Of a stretch of 7,292 nucleotides of DNA, positions 1 through 6,995 are shown piece by piece (the first letter of the stretch is position 1; each line of letters opens with the position of its first letter). Below the pieces are notes generated by a model. That model had not been told where the DNA came from. It searched no databases and worked only from the letters and a program-made list of their open reading frames with translations. Origin of the DNA: Deltaproteobacteria bacterium (GTDB lineage Bacteria > Desulfobacterota > GWC2-55-46 > S146-70); the NCBI GenBank assembly GCA_015492395.1, contig WGFD01000307.1:1-7292 (forward strand), given 5' to 3'. Made by a program: the position numbers and the translations under genes.

Positions 1-97
1 ATCTATTACTATTAAAAATTAAAATTAACGAAATGACGCAGCCTGGCTGCCCTTGTGGTAGATGGGCACGCCGGGCGGAAAACAGAGGGAGGGCAGG
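1..97. other. AT-rich leader with a small GC-rich dyad, upstream of the PpiD-like gene
   Basis: The first 33 bases are almost entirely A and T. They are followed by the dyad GCAGCC-T-GGCTGC at 38-50, which can fold as a 5-bp stem with a 3-base loop. TGCCC (48-52) and GGGCA (64-68) form a second short inverted repeat. The tract could be part of a promoter region or the tail of an upstream intergenic region. I cannot place a convincing -35/-10 pair, and the window starts too close to the gene to decide. No coding or tRNA signal is visible here. Confidence 0.3.
87..93 (+). promoter_or_regulatory. Shine-Dalgarno site of the PpiD-like gene
   Basis: GGGAGGG ends 4 bases before the ATG at 98. It supports that start over the in-frame ATG at 62, whose upstream bases (CTTGTGGTAG) carry no purine-rich site. 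Starting at 98 also gives the expected membrane-anchor N-terminus: a short basic stretch followed directly by a hydrophobic helix. Confidence 0.75.
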
Positions 98-2011
98 ATG
101 TTAAAGTTCTTGAGGAGAAAGAAAAACTCCAAGATAATCATGATCGTCTTGGGGGCGATTATATTGGTCTTCATATTCTGGGGGATGTGGACTGGAAAAG
201 GTAATAAGGCCGATTCCGATATCGTGGCCCTGGTGGATGGAGATGCAATAAAACTGAAAGACTATGAGAATGCCTACAAGAGGCAACTGGACTACTATAG
301 GGAGGCCTTCAAGGGAAACCTGACGGACGAGTTCCTTGAAAGGTTGAACCTGAAGCAGAGGACACTCGATACTCTGATAAACAGAATATTGATACTCAAT
401 GATGCCGAAGGGAAAGGTGTCCAAGTTTCCGATGAAGAGCTCGCGAAGTCCATACAGGGGATTGCGGCATTCCATAAGGACGGCGCCTTCGACAAGGAGA
501 CCTATCTGGAGGTCTTGAAGAGAAACAGAATGTTTCCAGGGGATTTCGAGGAGATGGTGAGGGGTGACCTGACGATCCAGAGGATGCAGAAGGAGATACT
601 CGATGGTGTGGAAGTCTCTGATGACGAAGTGAAGGAACGTTTCACCATAGATAATCGAAAGATCAATCTCAACTACCTTTCCGTGAGCGCCTCGGAGATC
701 GAGAAGGGCGTGGAGGTCTCCGATGAAGAGGCCAAAGCCTATCTGGAAAGGAATAAAGAGGCATTCAGGGTTCCGGCAAGGATAAAGGCGGCCTATGCGT
801 CTATAGAATTTACAGACCTTCTTCGTGAGGTGGATGTATCGGAGGAGGAGATGAAGGCGTACTACGATTCGAATAAGGCTACCTTCGAGATACCTGAAAA
901 GGAGGTGAGGACCAGCCACATCCTCATCAGGCCGTCGGGTGATGATGATGGCGCTTGGGAGAAGGCCAGGAAGAAGGCCGAGGGTATCCTGAAGAGAGTG
1001 AGGAAGGGCGAAGACTTCGGAAGGCTTGCCGGGAAGTACTCTCAGGACCCCGGTTCGGCCGCCAAAGGGGGTGAGCTCGACTACTTCAGACGCGGGACGA
1101 TGGTAAAGCCATTCGAAGACGCCGCGTTCTCGCTTAAGAAGGGTGAGGTGAGCGAACCTGTCAAGACCACCTTTGGATACCATATAATAAAGGTGACAGA
1201 TATCAAGGGACCGGGCACGGCACCATTTAAAGATGTGAAGAGTGATATAAAGGAAGTGCTTAAGAGGGAGAAGGCGAAGGCGTTGGCGAGGAGCAAAATA
1301 GCCGACCTGGAGAAGCCGTTTAAGGACGGAGCGCCCCTTAAAGAGCTTGAAGCGATATCCAAAGAGAAGGGTATAAGGTTTACGGTAACCGGATACCTGA
1401 CGGAAAGGAAAAGACTGGACGATCTGGTCCGCTATGATAAGCTGAGAGAGAAGGTCTTTTTAATGAAGAGGGAGGAGTCGAGCGTTCCTATAGAGTTGCC
1501 CCACGGTATATATATCGTCAGGGTTACCGAAAGGGTGGATAGCCATCTGCCCGACTATATAGAGGCGGAGAGTGAGGTTAAGAAGGTGGTTGCCAGGAGC
1601 AAGGCTGAAGTCGAGGCCGGAGAGAAGGCCGGATCGATCCTGGAGAGACTTAAAAAAGGAGAAGAGATGAGCGCCGTTGCCGCCGAGGAGGGCCTGAAGA
1701 TCGAGGAGAGCGGATTTATTACTAAAATGAATGCCTTTATCCCGAAGGCTGGCCTCAATCTCGCTGGTCGTGACTCCCTCTTCTTGCTTACAGGAGGGTC
1801 TCCATACTATGATGAACTTGTCAGATCAGGGGGCAGGATCTTCATACTTAAGATGAAAGAGAGCAGGGAGCCGGATGAAAAGGACTTTGAGGCCAATAAA
1901 GATGCCATACGCAGCAAGATATTGTCGGAAAAGCAGAATGAGGCAATGGCGAAGTGGATCAACGGCTTGAGGGAAGATGCCAGGATTGAGGTCAATACGA
2001 ATGCCCTTTAG
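98..2011 (+). CDS. ppiD: Membrane-anchored peptidyl-prolyl isomerase/chaperone, PpiD-like (SurA N-domain plus parvulin domain)
   Basis: Predicted periplasmic folding factor of 637 aa, close to the roughly 620 aa of E. coli PpiD. The N-terminus is basic ([12 protein letters not shown]), followed by one hydrophobic helix at about residues 13-31, so the protein is probably anchored in the inner membrane with its bulk in the periplasm. Residues about 40-190 look like a SurA-type helical chaperone domain. Residues about 270-367 form a parvulin (PPIC rotamase) domain, with SHIL at 273-276, the [15 protein letters not shown] and [16 protein letters not shown] core, and FGYHIIKV at 359-366. The 270-residue C-terminal part is charged and probably helical, ending in the PpiD-like pattern W-x3-LRxDA-x-IEVN. 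A VxVS(D/E)(D/E)E motif recurs four times (from about residues 107, 170, 204 and 244). In this family the isomerase domain can be weakly active or inactive; I cannot judge activity here. proS follows after 45 bases, so an operon is likely. The symbol rests on architecture, not on proven orthology. Confidence 0.88.
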   Translation: MLKFLRRKKNSKIIMIVLGAIILVFIFWGMWTGKGNKADSDIVALVDGDAIKLKDYENAYKRQLDYYREAFKGNLTDEFLERLNLKQRTLDTLINRILILNDAEGKGVQVSDEELAKSIQGIAAFHKDGAFDKETYLEVLKRNRMFPGDFEEMVRGDLTIQRMQKEILDGVEVSDDEVKERFTIDNRKINLNYLSVSASEIEKGVEVSDEEAKAYLERNKEAFRVPARIKAAYASIEFTDLLREVDVSEEEMKAYYDSNKATFEIPEKEVRTSHILIRPSGDDDGAWEKARKKAEGILKRVRKGEDFGRLAGKYSQDPGSAAKGGELDYFRRGTMVKPFEDAAFSLKKGEVSEPVKTTFGYHIIKVTDIKGPGTAPFKDVKSDIKEVLKREKAKALARSKIADLEKPFKDGAPLKELEAISKEKGIRFTVTGYLTERKRLDDLVRYDKLREKVFLMKREESSVPIELPHGIYIVRVTERVDSHLPDYIEAESEVKKVVARSKAEVEAGEKAGSILERLKKGEEMSAVAAEEGLKIEESGFITKMNAFIPKAGLNLAGRDSLFLLTGGSPYYDELVRSGGRIFILKMKESREPDEKDFEANKDAIRSKILSEKQNEAMAKWINGLREDARIEVNTNAL

Positions 2012-2056
2012 ATCTCTGCTCTTATCCTCTTATTCGATCCTCAAGGGGAGTGGCTG

Positions 2057-3769
2057 ATGCGCCTCTCACGGATGTTTATGCCTACCTTGAGGGAAGCCCC
2101 TTCGGATGCCGAGGTCGTAAGCCATAGGTTGATGGTAAGGGCCGGCATGATAAGGAAGGTCGCAGCCGGTATATACAATATCCTGCCGCTCGGCCTGAAG
2201 GCGCATAGCAGGGTGGAGAATATCGTCCGTGAGGAGATGAACAGGGCATGCGCGCAGGAGGTCTTCCTGCCAATGGTGATACCCTCCGAACTCTGGAGGG
2301 AGAGCGGGCGCTGGGATCTGTACGGGAAGGAGCTCTTGAGGGTGAAAGACCGCCATAACAGAGACTTCTGCCTGGGACCAACCCATGAAGAGGTAATTAC
2401 CGATCTTGTCAGGGGAGAGGTCCGTTCTTACAGGGACCTCCCACTGAACCTCTACCAGATACAGACCAAGTTCAGGGACGAGATAAGACCGAGGTTCGGC
2501 CTTATGAGGGGCCGTGAGTTCATAATGAAGGATGCCTACTCCTTTCACGCCACTGAGGAGGATGCCGAGAGCGAGTATAGGGGTATGTACGATACCTACT
2601 GCCGTATATTCGAACGCTGTGGGCTGGAGTTCAGGCCGGTAGAGGCCGAAACCGGGACGATAGGGGGCAGCTTCTCACATGAGTTTATGGTACTTGCCGA
2701 TACAGGTGAGGATGCGATAGCCACTTGCGATGTGTGCGGCTACGCTGCCAATGTGGAGAGGGCGGAGGCTGGGATAAGTGTACCGGCAGGGCCGGCGCTT
2801 AACAGGGACAAAAAAGACCTGGAGATGGTACATACACCCGGACTGAAGACAGTGGATGAGGTGAGCGGTCACCTGAAGATTTTTCCGGATAGGCTGATAA
2901 AGACGCTTATATATTCCACGGATAGGGAGAATGTGGTTGCTCTGGTGAGAGGTGATCATGAGCTTAATGAGGCCAAACTGAAGAGGATGCTGGAAGCGGA
3001 GTGGGTTGGACTGGCGGATGAAGAGACTGTGCGGAAGGTCACCGGTGGACCTTCCGGGTTCTCTGGTCCTGTTGGACTAAAGGCCAGGATAGTGGCGGAC
3101 TACGCCGTTGAGTCTGTGTCTAACGGGGTGACTGGCGCAAACGAAGCCGATATGCACTTTATCAATGTGAACCCCGGAAGGGACTTCCATGTAGATGCCG
3201 TCGGAGACCTGAAGATGGTGGTGGAAGGTGACAGGTGCGCCAGGTGTGAGGGAACGCTTGCTGTTGCCAGAGGTATAGAGGTGGGCCATATATTTAAACT
3301 AGGCACCAAGTACAGCGAGGCAATGGGGGCCACATTCCTCGATGAAAGGGGAAAGAAGCAACCCCTCATAATGGGGTGTTACGGCATAGGTATAGGGCGC
3401 GTTGTTGCCGCGACCATTGAGCAGTCCCATGACGAAAGGGGGATCGTATGGCCTCATCCTCTCTCACCGTTCCATGTTTACATCGTACCGGTGAATGTAA
3501 AGGATGATAGACTCTTTGATGTCGCGGAGGATATCTATGATGGTCTCAATGCCGCCGGATTGGACGTATTGCTGGACGATCGTGAAGAGAGGGCTGGTGT
3601 TAAGTTCAATGACGCGGACCTGATCGGCATACCGGTGAGGATTACCGTGAGCAACAAGACGCTGGATAAAGGCGGAGTGGAGATCAAGAAGAGGAGAGAG
3701 GGAGAAGCCTCTATGATAGGTATAGATGAAGTCACCGACAAAGTTAAAGAATACATAGATATGGCGTGA
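2057..3769 (+). CDS. proS: Prolyl-tRNA synthetase, bacterial type with editing insertion
   Basis: Cytoplasmic class II enzyme that activates proline with ATP and charges tRNA-Pro. At 570 aa it has the usual length of the long bacterial form. The N-terminal block ([33 protein letters not shown]) holds motif 1. LGPTHEE lies at 106-112, motif 2 ([17 protein letters not shown]) at 139-155, and motif 3 (GIGIGR) at 443-448. Between motifs 2 and 3, about residues 225-395, sits the INS insertion, which in this family hydrolyses mischarged Ala-tRNA-Pro. The C-terminal anticodon-binding domain runs from about 465 ([15 protein letters not shown]). The insertion is bracketed by two CxxC pairs, C224/C227 and C394/C397, which could bind zinc. 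The ATG start has AGGGGAG at 2044-2050, six bases upstream. It lies 45 bases after the PpiD-like gene and 100 bases before aspS, in the same direction. The frame is intact. Confidence 0.97.
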   Translation: MRLSRMFMPTLREAPSDAEVVSHRLMVRAGMIRKVAAGIYNILPLGLKAHSRVENIVREEMNRACAQEVFLPMVIPSELWRESGRWDLYGKELLRVKDRHNRDFCLGPTHEEVITDLVRGEVRSYRDLPLNLYQIQTKFRDEIRPRFGLMRGREFIMKDAYSFHATEEDAESEYRGMYDTYCRIFERCGLEFRPVEAETGTIGGSFSHEFMVLADTGEDAIATCDVCGYAANVERAEAGISVPAGPALNRDKKDLEMVHTPGLKTVDEVSGHLKIFPDRLIKTLIYSTDRENVVALVRGDHELNEAKLKRMLEAEWVGLADEETVRKVTGGPSGFSGPVGLKARIVADYAVESVSNGVTGANEADMHFINVNPGRDFHVDAVGDLKMVVEGDRCARCEGTLAVARGIEVGHIFKLGTKYSEAMGATFLDERGKKQPLIMGCYGIGIGRVVAATIEQSHDERGIVWPHPLSPFHVYIVPVNVKDDRLFDVAEDIYDGLNAAGLDVLLDDREERAGVKFNDADLIGIPVRITVSNKTLDKGGVEIKKRREGEASMIGIDEVTDKVKEYIDMA

Positions 3770-3785
3770 ACATGCATCACGAGCG

Positions 3786-3820
3786 CCTGTCGACCTGTCC
3801 GCCGACAGGCAGGTCAACAG
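3786..3820. repeat. Intergenic GC-rich inverted repeat (hairpin) between proS and aspS
   Basis: The unit CCTGTC occurs directly at 3786-3791 and 3794-3799, and its complement GACAGG at 3804-3809. GACCTG (3792-3797) pairs with CAGGTC (3810-3815). CTGT (3787-3790) can extend that stem with ACAG (3817-3820) across one mismatch. Two foldings compete: CCTGTC/GACAGG closing a 4-base CGCC loop, or an 8-bp stem (GACCTGTC with GA and CAGGTC) that bulges out CAGG. No T-run follows, so it is not a classical terminator. It may be a small dispersed palindromic repeat or an RNA-processing or attenuation structure; the sequence alone does not decide. Confidence 0.65.
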
Positions 3821-3856
3821 TTTGAGTGTCGTTTCCCGGTTTAAATTCTATTTCTT

Positions 3857-3862
3857 GGAGGT
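3857..3862 (+). promoter_or_regulatory. Shine-Dalgarno site that fixes the TTG start of aspS
   Basis: GGAGGT ends seven bases before the TTG at 3870, a strong site at good spacing. A second GGAGG (3865-3869) abuts the TTG and is too close to serve it. The alternative upstream TTG at 3822 has no comparable site and would add 16 residues (beginning [11 protein letters not shown]) that AspRS proteins lack. The ten bases GGAGGTACGG recur exactly in front of the desulforedoxin-like gene at 5663-5672. Confidence 0.8.
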
Positions 3863-3869
3863 ACGGAGG

Positions 3870-5663
3870 TTGCTGGAACATATAGGGGAGTGGAAGAGGA
3901 GTGTGTACTGTGGCGGTGTGACACCTGATATGTTGGAAAGAGAGCTTACCCTTATGGGATGGGTCCAGAGGAGGAGGGACCACGGTGGATTGATCTTTAT
4001 AGATCTGAGGGACAGGGAAGGGGTGGTTCAGATTGTATTCAACCCGGAGATCGATGCCGATGCACATAGAAAGGCACATATCTTAAGGAGTGAGTATGTT
4101 GTCGCGGTAAAGGGTACGGTAAATAAAAGACCTGCTGGGACTGAGAACCCTAAGCTGAAGACCGGAGATATAGAGGTTACGGCAAATGAATTGAAGATCC
4201 TCAACAATGCAGAGGTCACGCCGTTTCTCATAGAAGACGAGAGTGACGTGCATGAGAATATAAGGCTCAGATACAGATACCTGGATCTCAGAAGACCTAA
4301 TCTTCAGAGGAACATAATATTAAGGCACAAGGTATGCGTATCTACGAGGGACTATCTCACAAAGGGCGGGTTTATTGAGATCGAGACACCAATGCTTACC
4401 AAGAGTACTCCGGAGGGGGCCAGGGACTACCTGGTGCCGAGTCGCGTCAATCCCGGCAGGTTCTATGCCCTTCCTCAGTCACCCCAGCTCTTCAAGCAGA
4501 CACTTATGGTGGCGGGTTTCGACAGGTACTTCCAGATTGCGAGGTGCTTTCGTGACGAAGACCTGCGCGCGGACAGGCAGCCGGAGTTTACACAGATAGA
4601 TCTGGAGATGGCCTTTGTTGAAATGGATGGGGTTATGTCGGTTACGGAGGACCTGGTCGCCCATATCTTTAAGGAAACCATGGGTGTTGAGCTCGACCGG
4701 CCATTTAAAAGGCTCACCTACGATGAGGCGGTAGGAAGGTTTGGCGTGGACAATCCGGATACAAGGTTCGGGATGGAGCTCAAGGACCTGACCCCCCTTA
4801 TGACCGATACGAAGTTCAAGGTATTTGCAGATGCAGTAGAGGGTGGAGGTGTTATAAAGGGTCTCAATGCAAAGGGCTGCGGTGAATTTACCAGGAAGGA
4901 TCTGGATGACCTCACCGGGGTGGCCCGGAGCTTGGGGGCCAAGGGGCTGGCCTGGGTAAAGTTGTCATCCGAAGGGTGGCAGTCGCCTATCGCAAAGTTC
5001 CTGAGCGATTCGGAAAAGGAGAAGATCGCCGGTCTTCTTGAAGCGAAGCCTGGTGATCTCTTGCTCTTCGTGGCGGATGATCAATCCATATCCAACCCCG
5101 TCCTGGGCAGGATAAGACTGGCGCTGGCCGAGAGGTTGGCGCTTATACCGGATGGCGCCTATGATATCTCGTGGATAACGGATTTTCCCCTCCTCGAATT
5201 TGACGAGGAAGAAGGGCGCTGTGTCGCCCTCCACCATCCTTTTACATCTCCTGACGACGGTTCGGTCGGGAAGCTGGCCGATTCACCTTTGGAGGCCAGA
5301 TCGAAGGCATACGATCTTGTCTTGAACGGCAGTGAGATAGGGGGGGGGAGTATAAGAATACACAGGCGGGACGTGCAAATGGAGATGTTCAGGATCCTGG
5401 GAATAGGAACCGAAGAGGCCAGATCGAAGTTCGGTTTTTTACTGGATGCCTTGGAGTATGGTACGCCGCCCCACGGCGGCATAGCACTCGGGCTGGACAG
5501 GTTGGTGGCCATAATGTCGGGTTCACAGTCCATACGGGATGTGATAGCCTTTCCGAAGACACAGAAGGCCACGTGCCTTATGACGGAGGCGCCGTCATCC
5601 GTCAGGAAGGAGCAGTTGCAGGAGCTGTCACTGCGGACCATGTTGAATAAAAATGCACCATAG
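3870..5663 (+). CDS. aspS: Aspartyl-tRNA synthetase, bacterial type, probably non-discriminating (Asp/Asn)
   Basis: Cytoplasmic class II enzyme that charges tRNA with aspartate; 597 aa from the TTG start, the usual bacterial length. The N-terminus ([16 protein letters not shown]) matches the usual short lead into the OB-fold anticodon-binding domain at about 14-105, with [19 protein letters not shown] at 30-48. Motif 1 lies around RYRYLDLRR (134-142), QSPQLFKQ follows, motif 2 is [14 protein letters not shown] (227-240), a GAD-type insertion characteristic of bacterial AspRS spans about 290-410, then GGGSIRIH and motif 3 GGIALGLDR (536-544). His38 in RRRDHGG is the residue seen in non-discriminating enzymes, where E. 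coli-type discriminating AspRS has Leu. Such enzymes also make Asp-tRNA-Asn for conversion to Asn-tRNA-Asn by GatCAB. The stop codon overlaps the ribosome-binding site of the next gene, so coupled translation is likely. GGGSIRIH is encoded through a run of nine G at 5340-5348; the frame is intact as given. Confidence 0.97.
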   Translation: MLEHIGEWKRSVYCGGVTPDMLERELTLMGWVQRRRDHGGLIFIDLRDREGVVQIVFNPEIDADAHRKAHILRSEYVVAVKGTVNKRPAGTENPKLKTGDIEVTANELKILNNAEVTPFLIEDESDVHENIRLRYRYLDLRRPNLQRNIILRHKVCVSTRDYLTKGGFIEIETPMLTKSTPEGARDYLVPSRVNPGRFYALPQSPQLFKQTLMVAGFDRYFQIARCFRDEDLRADRQPEFTQIDLEMAFVEMDGVMSVTEDLVAHIFKETMGVELDRPFKRLTYDEAVGRFGVDNPDTRFGMELKDLTPLMTDTKFKVFADAVEGGGVIKGLNAKGCGEFTRKDLDDLTGVARSLGAKGLAWVKLSSEGWQSPIAKFLSDSEKEKIAGLLEAKPGDLLLFVADDQSISNPVLGRIRLALAERLALIPDGAYDISWITDFPLLEFDEEEGRCVALHHPFTSPDDGSVGKLADSPLEARSKAYDLVLNGSEIGGGSIRIHRRDVQMEMFRILGIGTEEARSKFGFLLDALEYGTPPHGGIALGLDRLVAIMSGSQSIRDVIAFPKTQKATCLMTEAPSSVRKEQLQELSLRTMLNKNAP

Positions 5664-5673
5664 GAGGTACGGT

Positions 5674-5799
5674 ATGGGTGTGAAAAAGGTTGGCGAAAAG
5701 TACCGCTGTAATATCTGCGGAAATGAGGTGGAGGTGACGAAGGCGGGCGGTGGAACACTCGTTTGTTGTGGGGAAGATATGGAGCTCACGGGGGAGTAG
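5674..5799 (+). CDS. Desulforedoxin-like small iron protein, 41 aa
   Basis: A very short gene that minimum-length filters would miss. The product begins [20 protein letters not shown] and ends ELTGE. Cysteines 12, 15, 31 and 32 form the C-x2-C ... CC pattern of desulforedoxin, which binds one iron in an FeS4 site and works as a homodimer. [12 protein letters not shown] (25-36) matches, from memory, the same stretch of Desulfovibrio gigas desulforedoxin (36 aa). The same fold forms the N-terminal domain of desulfoferrodoxin (superoxide reductase). The catalytic C-terminal domain is absent: the frame ends at 5799 and no such domain follows in any frame. The ATG has GGAGGT at 5663-5668, which begins on the last base of the aspS stop. 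The likely role is electron transfer or oxidative-stress defence in an anaerobe, but the partner is unknown and the synthetase context does not reveal it. The literature symbol dsr is avoided because it also denotes sulfite reductase. Confidence 0.92.
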   Translation: MGVKKVGEKYRCNICGNEVEVTKAGGGTLVCCGEDMELTGE

Positions 5800-5801
5800 G
5801 G

Positions 5802-5936
5802 CTGAAAAAGGCTGCCAATAAAATCCATCCGTTGTCGGTTACTGAGGCGTACAGGTTGGGTGTGCCTATCGCGGTCCTTGCTTCTTGATGCCTTGTATGC
5901 GGTTTTTGCGGGCGGCTAGTGCCGTGCGTAGCTTAG
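5802..5936 (+). other. Unexplained short open frame with an in-frame TGA and a cysteine-rich continuation
   Basis: From a CTG at 5802, preceded at five bases by GGGGGAG (5790-5796), the frame reads 28 codons (starts LKKAANKIHPLSVTEAYR) to a TGA at 5886. Past that TGA it continues as CLVCGFCGRLVPCVA to TAG at 5934-5936, giving four Cys in 15 codons. Read through, it would be a 44-residue peptide with Cys or Sec next to a CxxC. CTG is a rare start, the last 21 bases lie antisense to the 3' end of lptG, and I see no good bacterial SECIS hairpin after the TGA. The frame may be chance or the decayed end of a gene. I do not recognise it. Confidence 0.15.
5845..5867 (+). other. Hairpin in the convergent intergenic gap
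   Basis: AGGCGTAC (5845-5852) can pair with GTGTGCCT (5860-5867) over a 7-base loop, giving 8 bp including two G-U pairs on the plus-strand RNA. On the minus strand those two pairs become C-A mismatches, so the structure favours the plus-strand transcript. No T-run follows; the only T5 is at 5903-5907. It could mark the 3' end of the synthetase operon but does not qualify as a standard intrinsic terminator. Confidence 0.3.
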
Positions 5937-6995
5937 CATAAGGAGTCCAACCGAACAGAAGATTATATCCGTGAACCATGCGGCGAAGACCGGCGGGAAT
6001 ATGCCGCTGTGTCCCAGAGAGGTATTTACGGCAAATACAAGCCAATAGCTGAACCCTATCAATATGGTGGCCACTACTCCCAGGGCCAGCCCGCCACGCC
6101 TCTCCCCCTTGAGGGAAAATGGAATTCCTATCAGAACCATGATCAGGTTGACCATGGGGAAGGAGAGTTTGTTGTGAAGATCTACGGTATACCTCCCTGC
6201 GTCGAAGCCGGATTCTCTCAGCCTCTTGACGTATCTGTATAACTCCATGAAGCTCATCTCTTCAGGGTGGGTCTCTGAGCTGCCTATGTTTTCCAGATCC
6301 TCCGAAATCTCTCTCAGGGGCAATCGGCTGATCGTGTTTGTCTCCGCCGTTCCATCCTGTCCGAATGTCGACACCGTTCCGGAGGTGATCTCCCAGCCGA
6401 TATCTGTCTTTTCCACTCTGTCGCTGTAGATCTTTTTGACAGGGGTGAAGGATCTGTCGACTTCGTATATGGAGAGCCCTTGAATAATGTTCTTCTTCCT
6501 GTCAAGGAGCCTGATATTGTAGATGCCTCCGGGGTACCTGTACCAGAGGCCTTCTCTGTTAAAGGTATTAGCCTTTCCGGTTTCCAGCCATGTGCTCTTT
6601 ATCTCGTTCATCTCCCTGTTCGTGAGAGGCGCTATGGCTTCGTTAACGAAGATGTTGATCAGGCTGAATATGAGTCCGCACCATACGATGGGTAGTATGC
6701 ACCTGAAGACACTTATTCCGCTTGCCTTTATGGCCGTTATTTCACTGTGCTTCGACAGTATTCCGATCGTAATGATTGTAGCCATTAATACGGCTATGGG
6801 AGATATCTGGTAAAGTATGGCCGGTAATTTGTAAATGAAGAATCTTGCGGATATCGAAAGCGGCACCCCCTTTTCGATGAAGTCGTCAACCAGTTCAAAG
6901 ATATCCACTATGAGGTAGATGGATATAAAGGAGATGACCGTTATGGCGAGTATCTTCAGGAACTCACGCAGTATATATGCATTCAATACCTTCAT
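5916..6995 (-). CDS. lptG: LPS export ABC transporter permease LptG
   Basis: One of the two inner-membrane permeases of LptB2FG, which pulls lipopolysaccharide out of the inner membrane and feeds it to the LptC-LptA bridge. It is 359 aa, the typical length. Six hydrophobic segments lie at about 11-31, 59-80, 98-117, 277-294, 302-324 and 332-354. A periplasmic beta-rich domain of about 155 residues separates segments three and four, as in the YjgP/YjgQ family. Family features include KVLNAYILREFLK at the start, FxLVDDFIEKG, ITAIKASGIS at 86-95 (cytoplasmic coupling region) and VLIGIPFSLKGERRGG at 287-302. The ATG at 6995 shares ATGA with the lptF stop, with AAGG just upstream; the upstream in-frame ATG at 7046 would overlap lptF by about 55 bases and is rejected. 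LptG is chosen over LptF because it is the second gene of the pair and its N-terminus matches LptG better. It converges on the synthetase block. Confidence 0.95.
   Translation of the reverse strand: MKVLNAYILREFLKILAITVISFISIYLIVDIFELVDDFIEKGVPLSISARFFIYKLPAILYQISPIAVLMATIITIGILSKHSEITAIKASGISVFRCILPIVWCGLIFSLINIFVNEAIAPLTNREMNEIKSTWLETGKANTFNREGLWYRYPGGIYNIRLLDRKKNIIQGLSIYEVDRSFTPVKKIYSDRVEKTDIGWEITSGTVSTFGQDGTAETNTISRLPLREISEDLENIGSSETHPEEMSFMELYRYVKRLRESGFDAGRYTVDLHNKLSFPMVNLIMVLIGIPFSLKGERRGGLALGVVATILIGFSYWLVFAVNTSLGHSGIFPPVFAAWFTDIIFCSVGLLMLSYARH

Noticed and set aside
62..97. ATG at 62 as the start of the PpiD-like gene
   Set aside because: There is no ribosome-binding site before it, and it would add 12 residues ahead of the natural basic-plus-hydrophobic anchor. 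The ATG at 98 has GGGAGGG at good spacing.
1..97. tRNA gene or riboswitch in the leader
   Set aside because: There is no cloverleaf, no T-arm GTTCRA-like sequence and no acceptor pairing; only two short inverted repeats are present.
101..1183. Long minus-strand open frame (360 aa) opposite the PpiD-like gene
   Set aside because: It is antisense to a clearly coding gene in which every domain motif is readable. The translation is low-complexity His/Leu/Arg-rich with no recognisable domain; it is a shadow of codon bias.
3770..3869. T-box leader controlling aspS
   Set aside because: There is no T-box antiterminator sequence (AGGTGGNACC-like) and no terminator T-run; the gap is also too short for a T-box.
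5159..5758. Minus-strand open frame of 199 aa opposite the end of aspS and the desulforedoxin gene
   Set aside because: It covers aspS motif 3 and the small gene in antisense, is Ser/Pro-rich, and has no motif; a shadow frame.
5800..5915. C-terminal superoxide reductase domain of desulfoferrodoxin broken off by a frameshift
   Set aside because: None of the forward frames after 5799 shows the catalytic-domain motifs (such as KHVPVIE or the SVPHPM region), and lptG begins too soon for a 90-residue domain.
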